The notes beneath the pieces are model-generated. The model was not told the origin of the DNA. It did not search any database and was given only the letters and a program-made list of their open reading frames with translations. Below are positions 10,681 to 22,359 of a DNA stretch of 64,000 nt, in pieces (the first letter of the stretch is position 1; the number at the start of each line of letters is the position of its first letter). The DNA comes from Taudactylus pleione (Eukaryota > Chordata > Amphibia > Anura > Myobatrachidae). The position numbers and the translations under genes were made by a program. The stretch spans positions 18,612,001 to 18,676,000 of the forward strand of contig JAUIMM010000040.1 of NCBI GenBank assembly GCA_031769625.1, written 5' to 3'.

Positions 10681-11740
10681 TAAAGGAGTTCAATTGTTAT
10701 ACGAATTAACACACATGCATAATTGCATATGCACTTTATTAGAAAGATATCATTGTGTTAAATTGTCACATGATATGTGATTTACATTTTTGTCTGAGTT
10801 GTGCTCTGCATCAACTTTATTTTGGGATATCCCACTTACATTGAATAATTGTTTGGATATTTTTTTCGCCGTGCTTTGGTGATTGAGGCATCACCAAAGA
10901 TTTCATATGATTGCTTTGGATTTGAGACTATTACATCTCAGATGTTTCTAACAGACTGCTGATATCCGCTCTCTATGTGGATAAGTAGCGGGATCAATGT
11001 CTGCCATTCATAATGTAATACGATTGTCATCTTACTACTGTTGGATTCATGTTTTTTTAATCTGGACTTCTTGCTACAGCATTCTATTATGGATGTGTTT
11101 TAATGAATATTATTAAAAGCTAAGTTTTAGTATAATTTCTGTAGAGTGAGTGCCCCAACTAAGAGTACTTTTTTCTTTCTACACTTTCCTAAAACATTGC
11201 GAGAATGTGAAAGATACAATGGTCAACCAATATTAACTTGATGACCTCTTTCCAACAATTCAGTTTTGTTGTATAGGAAAGCTTGCCACTTGGAGAGAGC
11301 GATCTATTAAATTGCATTGAAATTTAACACTCACCCAGAGGATTGTAGTTTCAAATTCTTCCAAGAACAGACATATCATTACTTTATCATTAGGTAGGTG
11401 ACAATATCTGGGAATATGTGAAGTGTTTTGTCACTGTTGGTTATAGGTTTGGGGTTTATTGCATTAAAATAAACTCCAAATGGCCTTTATATAGTCTACT
11501 AGTTACAAAAACCTTTATCAAACTACAGTACCTGTGACAGAAATGGATCATATAGCAAATCTCAATTGGAGGTTTATGAAAGCAAGGGCTACTACAAGAG
11601 AATGACTAGAGCTTGTTAAACCAAAAATAGTGCTATATCCATATGTCTAAAGACACACCAAAAAATTGTTACATACTGAAATTTAAATGATCATAGATAT
11701 GGATCAAATAATACATGTTTTATTAAAACACACATGCTAG
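10681..11740. other. Unassigned intron sequence
   Basis: AT-rich, about 1 kb, with no recognisable frame, terminal repeat or RNA gene. Confidence 0.4.
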
Positions 11741-11744
11741 AATG

Positions 11745-12115
11745 ATTCTTACCTTGGGTTTGGTCTGTTATTCCGGCGGATGAATCCGGAAACCCGAACG
11801 CTGAAGATCCCGACGGGAGGTAAGTACTCAAACCCTCCCCCTAGCCCTAACCCTCCTTTAGTGGTGCCTAACCCTAACCTCCCCCTGGTGGTGCCTAACC
11901 CTCCCAGAGGGGTGCCTAAACCTAACACCCCCATCCCCAGGGAAACAGTTACTTACCGGCATCCGCACGTTGGGGATTCCAGCATTCGGTATGCAGACAC
12001 CGGTATCCGGATCTCATTCGGGATAGCGGAGTCAACATTTTAGCGGCGGTCGGGATTCCGGCATTGATATATGGGCGGTCGGCATCCCATCTGCCACCAT
12101 TTTAACTGCATCCCC
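11745..12115 (+). repeat. TAACCC-array element, copy I
   Basis: The core at about 11830-11925 is a degenerate array of CCTAACCCTAACC units separated by CCCCCTGGTGGTG. The flanks are rich in CCGGCATCC / GGATGCCGG-like words (CGGGATTCCGGCATTG, TACCGGCATCCGCACG). The same architecture occurs at about 20455-20822, 28617-29078 (reversed) and 39690-39920. Class unknown; probably a non-autonomous DNA transposon family. Confidence 0.65.
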
Positions 12116-12855
12116 TTACTATATTATTACAAAACAACCAAAAAAGGAATATGTATGGGTGCTAGCCTATAAAGATGGTAATTGAGACTCAAAAAAACAT
12201 CAAATATGTATAATGTTCGATATCCAAAATGGCTGACAGCAGCCCTTATATAGATGGGAAAATTGCTGGATTCCCATAAATCAAAGAACATACAGACAAA
12301 GAATATATAGGCGCTGGTCAGTATAAAAAAAAGATTTAATAAATATATAATGAAGAGACAATATAAAGAAAAAATACTCTAAAAATTAAATAAAAAACAT
12401 TATAACAATTAAAAACATGGATCGAATCTCACGTAATAAATATGTTAGACTATATATATTGTTGTATATCAGTGTATCAGTTGGGACTGTATTATTGACT
12501 GGTGCTTGTTTATGAGAAAAAAGTGTCAAACCTATAAACTGATTTACTATAGAAAAATAACCACCACTGATCTAGATGATTAGTGTCAAAGATGATATCT
12601 GGTTAGTAAATTCAATGATATTGCCAATCTCAAGGGCTGTTTATACTAAGATGAAAGAAAGAAAAACAAGAGGGTGTCAGAACATTGTATCAAACTAAAG
12701 GTATTTAAGAAAACCACAAATTGTTAATTCGATAGTTGATACAGTGTTTAGAAAATTATTACCCCCAATATAATTTCAGCATTTGGTTAAAACTTCACAG
12801 TATCCAGAAAAATTAATAATTCATCAGACACACATCCTGCTAAAAACCGATCTAA

Positions 12856-13045
12856 ACCACAGAAAATTATTATTACAATTATGGCGTTTTGATTAAATCT
12901 TTATAATATAGTCCAGAAAAAATAATAAATGTTGAACAAAAAAAAAGAAGGGAAAAAAAAGGGGGGGATAAACCACAGAGAATTGATGTCACAGTTGTGG
13001 CATTTTGATTTAATTATTGTAATATTGTCCAGAAAAAATAGATAA
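12856..13045. repeat. Pair of short direct repeats in the PLE flank
   Basis: The first unit is at about 12856-12925 (AAACCACAGAAAATTATTATT..., TTTTGATT, GTCCAGAAAAAATA). The second is at about 12970-13045 (AAACCACAGAGAATTGATGT..., TTTTGATT, GTCCAGAAAAAATA). They are separated by a poly-A and poly-G run. Confidence 0.6.
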
Positions 13046-13048
13046 ATA

Positions 13049-13190
13049 ATGAGCTCACTGGAACCTCATAGGTCTCCCATCCATTCGTCAGCCACCTTTA
13101 TGTATGCTTAGCTATTTTGCTCTAACTCTGCCCCTGCATATATGCTACTGCAAGAGGTTTCTTAGATGGTTCTATTTCTCTGCATACAAG
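13049..13190. repeat. PLE flank duplicate, unit 1 (partner near 15263-15365)
   Basis: Shares GAGCTCACTGGAACCTCATA, GGTCTCCCATCCATT, TCAGCCACCTTTATGTATGC, TTAGCTAT and TTCTATTTCTCTGCCTAC-like blocks with 15263-15365, same orientation. Confidence 0.7.
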
Positions 13191-13660
13191 GGAAGTACAT
13201 CTGATCCAATATAGATATTGATGATTCAAGTGTTTAGTTTATGTACATAATTGTTAAAACTCTCTATCACACAAAAAGAGAGTTTTATGCCCTGTTATTC
13301 TGGGGATATCAATTTTTGGAGAGTAGTGTTCTCAGGAATAGAACAAAAGGAAAAAGACATGCATGCAAAAAATAGGTTATATAACCTGTATCCTTTTGAT
13401 TACTTTAAATGAAATCCTTACGTGATCAGGAGAGGGTCCAATCTGTCAGTAGGTACCACTTATACTGACTAGCGGCCCGACTGCTGAATAGAAAAAATAC
13501 CTCCCTCCGCAAACAGCGGATGCTGGCTATATGTCAGCCTCTTCGTATGTGTCGCCTCCTGTACCGTAGTATTATATGTAAATTGTGATCCTTGTAAGTA
13601 TATCACCCTTTTTTCCTTCTTATGCTCCTCTCCATTGCAATAGATATTAGATATTAACAC

Positions 13661-13699
13661 GTTTCTCTGCCTCTTTCAGTCATTCAGCGGCTTCCTCAG
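13661..13699 (-). other. Hammerhead-ribozyme-like core motif (weak)
   Basis: On the minus strand CTGAGGA is followed about 25 nt later by GAAACGTGTT. This matches the hammerhead consensus CUGANGA ... GAAA. A possible GCC/GGC stem II lies between, but the helix is poor. PLE flanks are known to carry hammerhead ribozymes, and this sits beside a PLE. Functional status is doubtful. Confidence 0.3.
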
Positions 13700-13969
13700 A
13701 ACAGTGTGTAAGGATCCTCTCCCATCAGCTCTTTATGAGCCCTGCTTTGCTGATTCAGAAAAACAACAGCTGTTGTGTTAACCCATCGGATCCCTCCACA
13801 TACGCTCAAACCGGGTTATCCATGATTCCTTTATCAGCTTGCTTTTAGAATTTATAGATAATCATAATGGTATATGGTATGTGTGATTTATCTCAGGGAA
13901 GTGACTTAATGCTGGACAAATTTAATGCTCTGACAATGATTAATTTAAACTTTGCAGAGTACAAACACC

Positions 13970-13971
<2 letters not shown>

Positions 13972-14002
<31 letters not shown>
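13972..14002. repeat. (TA)n microsatellite
   Basis: About 30 bp of uninterrupted TA. Confidence 0.95.
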
Positions 14003-14007
<5 letters not shown>

Positions 14008-14009
14008 AT

Positions 14010-15260
14010 AAAATGTCTCTTTTGGTGCATTTTTATAAATATCTATTTAAATAGGCTTCACTTGAAATAAGTATGATTTATATCTAGCCCCATATATATG
14101 AGTCCCACACTTTGTGTTAATCTACTTCTGATTAACCACCTTAGATAGCCCACACCTAATCCAATATCGTTTCAAAACTTAAAATATCATCCTATTTATT
14201 AGAAACCATATAGTTTCACATATAATATATTATATACTTTCAGATAAAGTACCACAGCGCTTAAAATAACCATTATAAATAAATAATAATCAGTAAATCT
14301 AGAATTCAATTATTTAATATATAAAAATACACATTAAAAGAATAGAAATAATCCATCAAAAAAAGCACCTGGATTCAACATATAATCACACATGTAATAA
14401 TAATACAATGATTAATAGGGAACCTGAAAAGTAGTGATCACATAATTTAGTCCAGTGCACAACTGTCCAAATAAAGGTCTCCTATTGGACCTGATGGGTG
14501 AATATGACACACATCCCAAATTCCAATAGCGGCTGTACGGCAATAAAATAATGTGCTGGCAAAACCAATGAAGGGTCTAAAAATGACCTATATGTAGCTC
14601 ACCCTTGGAGAGGAGTCCCGCAATACGGAGGAGGCTATACAATGAATGGAACAGGCTGTGATGTTCCTCATATGGGAAACCTGTATATATCCAATAAAGA
14701 GTGTTCCACAGATGGCCACAAACTCCGGCAATAGCTGATGCTCACACACCGGGATGGTGTGTAGCGGTGTAGCAATAGGGTGGCGCAACGTGATGTGTTG
14801 GACCCCAGCCGAGTATCCAGCTCTCACAGCAGCTGTAGAAGTGGTGAGGGGGCTCAGTGTGCTGATCTCCGGACTCCCGCCGAACGTCCGACTCCGGCCG
14901 AACGTCCGACTGCACGTGGAGTTGATAGAAGGGCGAGTGGACAATAAAGGCAGAAAACAAATGGAATCTAGGATAAACTTCTATATAGAGTCCACATACT
15001 AACACATGAATGTCTATTAATATTCCTAATGTGCAGACAAATTGACCCACTGAGTCAATAAGTACAATTGGAAGAAGAGACATATATATGCTAAATATCA
15101 AAGTATATAGATATTCAATTTCTATACTGATATTAAAGATAGAGAGAGAGAAGAAAAAAAAATTATATATAAATGTATATGGGAAGAAGAGGAATTAGTG
15201 TATTATTAGCCAGTCATTATAAATACAGATTTTTAAAACCGAAAAAAAAGGAGACGAAGA
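14010..15260. other. PLE-associated non-coding sequence
   Basis: AT-rich sequence between the duplicated PLE flanks. A GC-richer tract at 14730-14900 carries two copies of a CTCCGGCCGAACGTCCGACT-like unit (around 14868-14912). The frames there are not recognisable proteins. Confidence 0.4.
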
Positions 15261-15608
15261 AACTCACTGAACCCTCATAGGTCTCCCATCCATTAATCAG
15301 CCACCTTTATGTATGCTTAGCTATATTGGTTTCTTTGAGTTGTTCTATTTCTCTGCCTACAGTAGTGATAAAGCTAGAATAAAACGGATCTTGGAGTTAT
15401 TATATTAATTAGATATTACTATCAACCCAGCGGGAATGTAAAAACATATCTAGAGACATACATGTTATGATATTTTAAAAATAAACCACAAAATTACCCA
15501 CCTCACCATAGCTACCGACTATATATACTTGGAATGGTATAGACCGATCACTCGATTCTAATTATTAGACTCTATAGGAAAGATATCCATATAATTAACC
15601 AATATTGT

Positions 15609-16440
15609 TCAATTCCACAGTATCATTAAGACCTTGAGGTATAAGAGTTCTAAGCCTAAAAATCCAGTGCGCTTCTCTTCTGCATAACTTTTGTATCTGG
15701 CCCCCCCTCTTATGGTGGGTATGACTTGATCAATAGCTTTAATCGTTACACCCTCTATATTGTCCCCTTGACATCCCGCTACATGTTTGGAGGATAATGA
15801 GTGCATGTTGAATTTCTTAAAGATGTTACTCCTATGCTCCATAAACCTAGCATGCAGAGGTCTAGTGGTCCGCCCGACATATTGAATGCCACAACCACAT
15901 TCTACTATATAAATCACAAATGATCTACAATTCAAAAAATCTTTAATAGAAAAACCTCTTTTGAAACAGTAGAGATGAAATTCATACTCTTTATTTAGTA
16001 TGTTTGCATGTGGTACAGCTAGTCTTACTACATCGATAAAAACCTATGGGCTTTGGGGGAGCCAATCAATGTTTGGTGATCTTCGATGTTGGCCTCTTGA
16101 AGTGACTAGGAGCTAACTTAGATTTGAGATTTTCAGACTTACTAAATATCACTGCCTAATTTGCCGAGATCAATGGTCCTAAATGTATATCTGATTTCAA
16201 TATAGAGAGACTCTTCTGAATGATCCCTCTGATCTCTCTAGTATGTGCATTACAAGTAGTTACAAAGGCTAGTTTTCTATCGGTGGTATTGTTGGTGTTT
16301 TTTCCTTTCATGATAGCATCTCTATCTATGGCCTGAACCTCACTAATTGCTTTTTCCAGTAAGGGCGCTGGATATCCCTGTTCGATAAATGAATCATATA
16401 GTATACTAGCCTGATTCTCAAAGTCCTCAAGTCTCAAGCA
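15609..16440 (-). pseudogene. PLE ORF remnant: thumb/linker plus GIY-YIG endonuclease
   Basis: The upstream segment, 16437 down to about 16156, starts MRLEDFENQASILYDSFIEQ and contains GYPAPLLEKAI, matching the conserved LRLRRNC..F..RGYP linker region after the PLE reverse transcriptase. The downstream frame, 15935 to 15609 (108 residues), is a GIY-YIG nuclease. It has the Y-I-V/Y-V-G pair (residues 9-21), catalytic-type Arg in RTTRPLHARF, EH at 33-34, the cysteine pair of ECGC, and a late RGGARYKSYAEEKR. PLEs encode RT plus this endonuclease for target-primed integration. The RT core is missing and the two parts are in different frames, so it is a 5'-truncated dead copy. Confidence 0.8.
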
Positions 16441-16520
16441 GTTTCTTTTAATACGAAGAAACTGTCCTTTTGGAATGTTATCTTTCCAGGTCTTAATATG
16501 GTTACTTCTATAGTGGAGAT

Positions 16521-17560
16521 ACCGATACCATTATTACAAAACAATCTTAAAAAAAGAGGTATTCGCAAGGGAACTGATATGGTTCATTGAAAGCACAATA
16601 AGATGGAGCACAATAGAAGATTAAACAGTCTAATTCTGATATGTGCATGAGTCACACATTTTAAACTGGCTACATAAAATTATATTATATTGCATCTAGT
16701 TGTCAGGAGCGTAATCCAATTGGAATATAGTAGTAATGGAAACTCTTTGGTGTATAGGCAAAAAAGATTATCGCACGTTCAGTTGTAAAATTTTATATAA
16801 TACCTTTTATGTTTTAGGCAGTGGATAAATTTTACTGATCAAGGTAACATTTTGATGGAAAACTGTCAATGTTCTGTGTACTGTAGGGAAAGGTCCATTT
16901 TAATTTAACAGATAACCTCTTTACGGAGCAAATCAAATATATCAAAATACCAATACTTCGATCTATATATCTTTTAGGGAACTATTCTCTGCCCATGAGA
17001 TGATGAATTAGCTGATATATGTTATAGTCACATCTTTGTATTGTTATTTTTTTTACACTATATATATTGTATAAAAGTACACGAATCTTGAACACAATTT
17101 AAAAAAAATTATAATCGTAGGGATTTGGCTTGGTCGGGCATGGTGCAGGATGCAAAGTCAGCGGCACTCAGACCTGAATATCCTTTTTTTTCATCCTGTT
17201 TCCCTTAATCCTACCCTTCCTGTACCCTTGAGCATGACCTCTAAACTACCCAGGCACAGTTTTGTTGCAGTCCATTGGTTTGGCGGTCTGTGCTCCTCGC
17301 AACATGCAGTTTGCTCCTCCTTGGCTCTGGTGTTATCTTGGATACCTTTCTCACAGTGTGCTGGATCTCCTGCAGCCGCATGGCTCGCTCAACTGCTGAG
17401 GTGAGTAGGCTGGTGTGTCCTGGAACCTATGTATACTGCTCCTGGTCATTCTCTCCTTCTCCAGTCCTGCTGTGTGGTGTGGTGGTCCCCCTCCACCATC
17501 TACTACAGCGGTACTCCCTGGATGTTTGGGGGTGTGGTGCCGTTTCTGTCTCATTAGACT
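16521..17560. other. Unassigned intron sequence
   Basis: AT-rich to 17130, then more balanced. The + and - frames at 17150-17630 overlap each other and match nothing recognised. No RNA gene or terminal repeat found. Confidence 0.35.
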
Positions 17561-17565
17561 CTAAC

Positions 17566-17621
17566 CTTTGGAGCCACTCTCCCAGTGCTAGATCTTTCTC
17601 ACTGTGAGAGTGGCTCCAAAG
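17566..17621. repeat. Perfect 16-bp-stem hairpin
   Basis: CTTTGGAGCCACTCTC at 17566-17581 is the exact reverse complement of GAGAGTGGCTCCAAAG at 17606-17621, with a 24-nt loop. Function unknown. It could be the end of a small foldback element. Confidence 0.8.
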
Positions 17622-17685
17622 CCTGCACATCCCTGATTAGCTTTGGACTTATCTGCATACATTACCTCCATTCCTTGGGGTCTCT

Positions 17686-17976
17686 GGCCCTGATTCAGAG
17701 CCGGACACTCTGACAGAGCGCTCGCTCTGAATCAGGGCCAGCCCTCTGGTTTTTTAGAGCGGCCCCCTGGCCGCTCGCATAGCTGTGGGTGACCACCCAC
17801 AGCTATAGCGAGCGGCCAAAAAGATGGTCGCGATGGTCTTGACCATCGCTACCATCGGGCTTGCGATGAGACCCTTGTGGTAGGGTCTCGTTGCCGCAAG
17901 CCCTGGAGTGCTTTTGGCTCTATCAGAGCGCACTTGGGCAACATCGACCCACTTGCGAGCGGGTCTGAATCAGGCC
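17686..17976. mobile_element. GGCCTGATTCAGA-ended palindromic MITE, copy 1
   Basis: Ends GGCCCTGATTCAGA and TCTGAATCAGGCC are inverted repeats. Inside are successive hairpins. One reuses the terminal motif (17687-17738). GGCCGCTCGCATAGCTGTGG pairs with its complement around 17769-17819. GATGGTCTTGACCATC and GAGACCCTTGTGGTAGGGTC are local palindromes. The same internal modules recur in the element at 55573-56008. Superfamily undetermined; the target duplication is not clear. Confidence 0.7.
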
Positions 17977-18765
17977 TTCTGTCTCTTGTTATTGAGACTA
18001 TTATTCTTAGCTGTGCTCAAATGTTTACTATAATGGTTTTACAGCATGTTTTTTTGAGTCATATTTATGCTGAGTATGAGGAGTGTTTCTACTGAATGTC
18101 CGTGGTCATATTGTTTCAGTGTCAGGTTGGATGATATTTGGGCCTGGGAGATATTTGACCTTACAATCGACTCTAAGACTAACCTCATATGTATTATTTT
18201 GTCTAGTACAATATGTTTAGGTAGGGTACATGGTATCTAATTAGTTCAGGGTTTAGGTGTACCAAGTTGGTTATATGGGGTGATGCGATGGGGTGTTTAG
18301 GGAAAACATTTTGGGTTATGCTTTTTTGTTCTCTAACTGCCTTTGTTGTATTTGTGATTAATTTGTAATACATAATTTGTTTAATTTGTAATCATGTTTA
18401 TCTTTGTTTGTTGCTCTTGCTGGATGCTCTTGCCATGTCAGGTAGGGCCTGTAGACTGCTGCACACACAGAGCTGCACCACTGTGACGCCAGTGGTGAAA
18501 TGGTCCCTTTTTTTAAACCAGATTAAACTGTTCCATGTAGATAGTGTTCCTTCTTTAAACACACCTGGTTGGGAGTAAGATTATATCCATCTGAAAATAG
18601 TGGGTGGGTTGGGTTTACCACTCCACACATTCTACATATTCCATGTGAATGTTGATGGGAAAGTTGATGATGATGTGCAGATCATTCAGTTTTGTCCAGG
18701 AAACCGCTCAAACTGATGCGTTTGGCCCTTTGTGTTCCTATGTGCCTTCATTAATTCCTATCCCA

Positions 18766-18769
<4 letters not shown>
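17977..18769. other. Unassigned intron sequence
   Basis: No convincing feature. A short segment near 18085-18110 reads FLLNVRGHI, faintly like the start of an L1 endonuclease. Since an L1 endonuclease tail lies at 19360, part of this stretch may belong to that LINE. Too weak to call. Confidence 0.3.

Positions 18770-18804
<35 letters not shown>
18770..18804. repeat. (TA)n microsatellite left of a MITE
   Basis: About 33 bp of alternating TA, directly abutting CAGGTTGAGTCTCCC. Confidence 0.9.
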
Positions 18805-19223
18805 CAGGTTGAGTCTCCCATATCCAAATATTCCGAAATACGGAATATTTTTGGCATGACTGAGATAGTGAAAACTTTGATTTTTAATGTACACAAACTT
18901 TGTTTAAGGCACAAAATTATTAAAAATAAAGTGTAAAATGACCTATAGGCTGTGTGTATAAGGTGTATATGACACATACATGAATTTCATATATGTACAC
19001 AAACTTTGTTTGAGCCACCAAATTATTGAAAATATTGCATAAAATTACCTGCAGGATGTGTGTGTATAAGGTGTATATAAATCATAAATGTATTCTGTGT
19101 TTAGATTTGGGCCCTTTTCCTAAGACATTTCAATATGGTATGCAATTATTCCAAAATACGGAATATTCCGGTATCCAAAATACCCCTGCTCCCAAGCATT
19201 TTGGATATGGGAGACTCAACCTG
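18805..19223. mobile_element. Tc1/mariner-superfamily (pogo/Tigger-like) MITE
   Basis: Starts CAGGTTGAGTCTCCCATATC and ends GATATGGGAGACTCAACCTG: perfect terminal inverted repeats of at least 20 bp. The 5' CAG and insertion between TA-rich sequences suggest a TA target site, as in Tc1/mariner-type elements. A similar terminal sequence (CAGGTTGAGTATCCC) is known from vertebrate pogo-like elements; I infer the relationship. No transposase frame. Confidence 0.75.
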
Positions 19224-19241
19224 TGTGTGTGTGTGTGTATG

Positions 19242-19282
<41 letters not shown>

Positions 19283-19289
19283 ATATGTG

Positions 19290-19336
<47 letters not shown>
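19220..19336. repeat. Compound (TG)n/(TA)n microsatellite
   Basis: TG repeats, GTATGTA units, then two long TA tracts split by TGTGTATATGTGT. Frames rich in YIYIYI arise from it and are not genes. Confidence 0.95.
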
Positions 19337-19338
<2 letters not shown>

Positions 19339-19359
19339 TGTGTAGGAGATTATAATGTT

Positions 19360-19830
19360 TTAGACCCCGTACTTATAGTTGGAAAGAGTGTCCTGGGACA
19401 CCTGAACACTCTACCCAATCCATTACTACTTTAATTGATGAATTGAACTTGGTTGATTGGCATTTATGGAATCCTCACCTGGCTCATAACTGCTCTTTCT
19501 CGACCTTGCTCCACACCTTTTTTTAGAATTGATTTAACTTTAATTTACCATTGGTGGTGCCGCAGGTTGTGGTCCCTTGGGGTTTCTAACCATGCCCACC
19601 CTTCACCTATCTGTTAATTTTGCTGCTCTTCAGGAACAAGCATTTTGGAAACTCAACCTTGTTTGTCTAATGAGTGCTTGCTCGGAGGCACAGTGGGAGG
19701 TTTTTTAATTCAATGGAATTTTTTTTGGATGCTTTTAACAACTTAGGCTAATATTTTTTCCAAAAAGCACTCAAAAATTGTCAGGTATCCTTATGATTGA
19801 ATTAGGTCAGGAACATCTATTTAAGTTATC
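19360..19830 (+). pseudogene. L1/Tx1-type LINE endonuclease fragment
   Basis: A + strand reading gives LIDELNLVDWHLWNPHLAHN followed by CSFSTLLHTFFRID, then a degraded SNHAHP where L1 endonucleases have SDHAP. This corresponds to the C-terminal half of the AP-like endonuclease (D-x-WR-hP, YTfyS..H, SRID, SDH). Frameshifted and isolated from any RT. Confidence 0.55.
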
Positions 19831-20034
19831 CAACATGATCTTTATAAAAAATATATATATATATTCGTACACCATAAAATGAATTTGAAACAATTTTAAA
19901 CTACTTACGACTTATATAAATTACTACAAATTTCCTATATAATCTACCACATGTTAACACAACACAAATCACTACAAGACTAAGCTACTGTACATCATTT
20001 CATTATTACATAGAAATCATTAACCATCACCATG

Positions 20035-20358
20035 TAAAGCAGGGCATCCACTATACAATTTTTTGTCAGATATCTGTCCAATCTGGCTGGTTGGAATGAA
20101 AACCTCGTAATGTATGGGAGCAAATGACATTCGTCCAGTTGCTCACAAACACTGGAAAATAGCCAAAAATGGTTGTTCAGACAAATTGGTTAAAACACAC
20201 AAATGTAACCAATTTGAACTATTTTTTTGTCCTTTTTTCAGTGTTTAAAACCATATGATCGACTGTCATTTGCTCCCATACATTACCAGGTTTTCATTCC
20301 AACCAGCCAGATTGGACAGATATCTGACAGATAATTCTATAGTGGATGCCCAGCTTTA
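20035..20358. mobile_element. Foldback MITE (324 bp)
   Basis: TAAAGCAGGGCATCCACTAT at the left pairs with ATAGTGGATGCCCAGCTTTA at the right. Pairing extends roughly 85 bp inward (TCAGATATCTGTCCAATCTG, GGTTGGAATGAAAACCT, GTATGGGAGCAAATGACA), leaving a loop of about 130 bp. No protein. Superfamily not assigned. Confidence 0.75.
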
Positions 20359-20429
20359 GCCATGTGTGGTTTGAGGGACAGATATACTTAACCATCAGGT
20401 AGAAAAGGAATCAGTATGATGATTTACCA

Positions 20430-20825
20430 ACAGCGCAAGCCGGGCAGCAGTGAAAATCCCAAAGCTTTTTTTTACCCCCTAACCCTCTTTTAGGGGTGCC
20501 TAACCCTAACCCCCTCTAAGTGCCTAAACCTAACCCCCTCTTCCCTGCAGCCTAAACCGAAGTCTCCCAGGGGGGTGCCTAACCCTAACCTCCCGGGGGG
20601 GTGCCTAACCCTATGTCCCCCCCCCGGGAGCCCCTAACCTAACCCTTCACGCTCCCCCCGCGGCTGTCCGCAACTGGTTTACCTTCGATCAGTAAGCCGG
20701 GTGTCAGGCTCCCGGCGGAGGTCTAATGACAGGCGTCAGCATTTCGACGCCTGTCATTTGTACCTTGCCAGGATTAGACAGTTGGGAAGCCGGCGGTCGG
20801 GATTTCATCCGTCGGCTTCCCATAG
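20430..20825 (+). repeat. TAACCC-array element, copy II
   Basis: Core 20475-20645 has CCCTAACCC and CCTAACCCTAACC words alternating with GGGGGGGTGCCTAACC units. It is followed by a CCGGCGGAGG / GACGCCTGTCATTTG region containing a local palindrome (ATGACAGGCGTCAGC...GACGCCTGTCAT, 20729-20757). Flank ends CGGTCGGGATTTCATCCGTC, as in the other copies. Confidence 0.6.
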
Positions 20826-21956
20826 AAAAGAAGTCAGATTCTCCATTGAGGAGTGTTGATATTCCATCTCTCTTCTATGGATACAGAAACATGAGTGAGT
20901 AACTGTCCTATCCATCTGCTAGTGTCTTTCTGAAAGTGTGTGAATCCAACCTTTCCCCTGCCCTTACCTGATAGGTGCATTCATAAAATGGGTGTTTCTA
21001 AACCTTATGGTGTTGGGTATCTTGTCTGCAAGGATCTCATGCCCAGGGGGCACTTTTGGTCAGTTGAAACTCAACAAAGGCCAGAGTCATATGTGTTGAA
21101 ACGCTAATTAGATTGCAGTGTGAGATCTGGAAAGACCAGTTCTGGGCTCTGACTATAGTCATTTTGTTAAGTGACCATAGCTGTATATAAAATAAGTAAT
21201 TTATGTCTATAGCTGTATAAGAATGTAATATTCTTCATATATACATATTGATTGGTTAATAATTAGTCTACAAATGGTTGTTATTAATATACATGATGTA
21301 ACAAACACATTTCAGTTTGTCAAGAAAGATTGGCCCCCCTCATCTCTGGGCACCCCTTACACCTATGGTAGTTACGCCCATGCTTCTAGGCTACCCTGAG
21401 GTGGCAATTCATGACTGATTTGATGTACTTTTACGGTATTTTACATTACATGTCATTTGTATTTCTTCACTATTTGCTGGGTGATGCTTTTTTTAGTGTA
21501 CCTTTTAAATCTGATTTTAAAAAGAACAAATATGTAAAGCCTAAGAAAACCAGTATTACGATTAAAACATGTTAACACGTGTTATTTAATGAGCATACAT
21601 TGTGAGCCACACCTGTCCAATTTAACCATTACTAGGTTGTTTTCAAACTTTTCATAACTAATCTAAACTGAAAGATCACCTAGTAGTGTAAAATTTCATA
21701 GAAATTAGTTGATTTTCAATTATATCATGAAAAGCACAGGGACCCCATCTTGTTTTTTTATTATATGAATTGCTAATACACTGTCATGGTTTCAACAGCG
21801 CTCAGCAGAAATGCAGTAATGTAAAAACTAGTATATACCCAAAAGAATGTACACACAAAAGCTTAGGCTATAGAGCTAATAATTGCATAAGTAATCTATC
21901 ACACAAGGTTAACAAATTTAAAATAATGAATAAGGAGTCACATCAATGTATCTAAT
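20826..21956. other. Unassigned intron sequence
   Basis: No recognisable coding, RNA or repeat structure; short incidental frames only. Confidence 0.4.
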
Positions 21957-22316
21957 GGTGTGTATACACTATGCAGAATTGCAGATATAACTGCAGATGA
22001 TGGTCATTCATACACACTGAACGGCCATCATCTGTGTCTGGCCGTGGAGCTGGGTGGGGGCGTGTCCCGCCCCCCCTGCCCCAGGGCTACTGCTGTGTGT
22101 GTGCAGCAGTCTGCAGACCACCAATACACAATTGCCAATGGACAGATATGTCTGCAGTTATATCTGTCCATCGGCTGTGCAGCACAGCCAATGCAATATG
22201 TCTGTGAACTACGACGTTCACAGGCATATCGCGGGTACACACTGGCAGACGGGCAGCAAATATATTGGCTGATCAATTGACCGCCCAATATATCTGTCAG
22301 TGTGTACCCAGCTTAA
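21957..22316. mobile_element. GGGTACACACT-ended MITE, copy 1
   Basis: Right end TCAGTGTGTACCCAGCTTAA is the complement of the left-end type seen at 40392 (GGTGGGTACACAC). Here the left end is degraded to GGTGTGTATACACT. Internal modules shared with 40392-40756: GCAGATGATGGTCAT, GGGGGCGTGTCCC, ATGGACAGATATGTCTGCAG forming a palindrome with ATATCTGTCCATCGG, and ATATCGCGGGTACACACTGG. Confidence 0.7.
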
Positions 22317-22359
22317 GAGTATACATGAGAATGTCTTAGATTCAGGAGATACCAAATTC

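Larger units (their letters stand above)
12116..16520 (-). mobile_element. Penelope-like retroelement (PLE) region with duplicated flanks
   Basis: The block contains a PLE coding remnant on the minus strand (15609-16440), A/T-rich untranslated sequence, and repeated flanks. The segment CTCATAGGTCTCCCATCCATT... occurs at 13063 and again near 15275, with about 100 bp matching in the same orientation and about 2.2 kb apart. A second pair of direct repeats lies at 12856-12925 and 12970-13045. Such repeated flanks (pseudo-LTRs) are characteristic of PLEs. Outer limits are not visible and are approximate. Confidence 0.6.

Noticed and set aside
11830..11925. Ancient telomere fusion or chromosome end
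   Set aside because: The TAACCC words are interrupted and recur with the same flanks at four sites, so they belong to a dispersed element.
17150..17630. Several overlapping 67-110-codon frames on both strands
   Set aside because: Mutually overlapping, low-complexity, no domain seen.
18649..19355. Frames with YIYIYI runs (also at 13867, 23752-24084 and 43239)
   Set aside because: Translations of TA microsatellites.
22028..22288. Cysteine-rich short proteins on both strands
   Set aside because: They are the two strands of a palindromic MITE.
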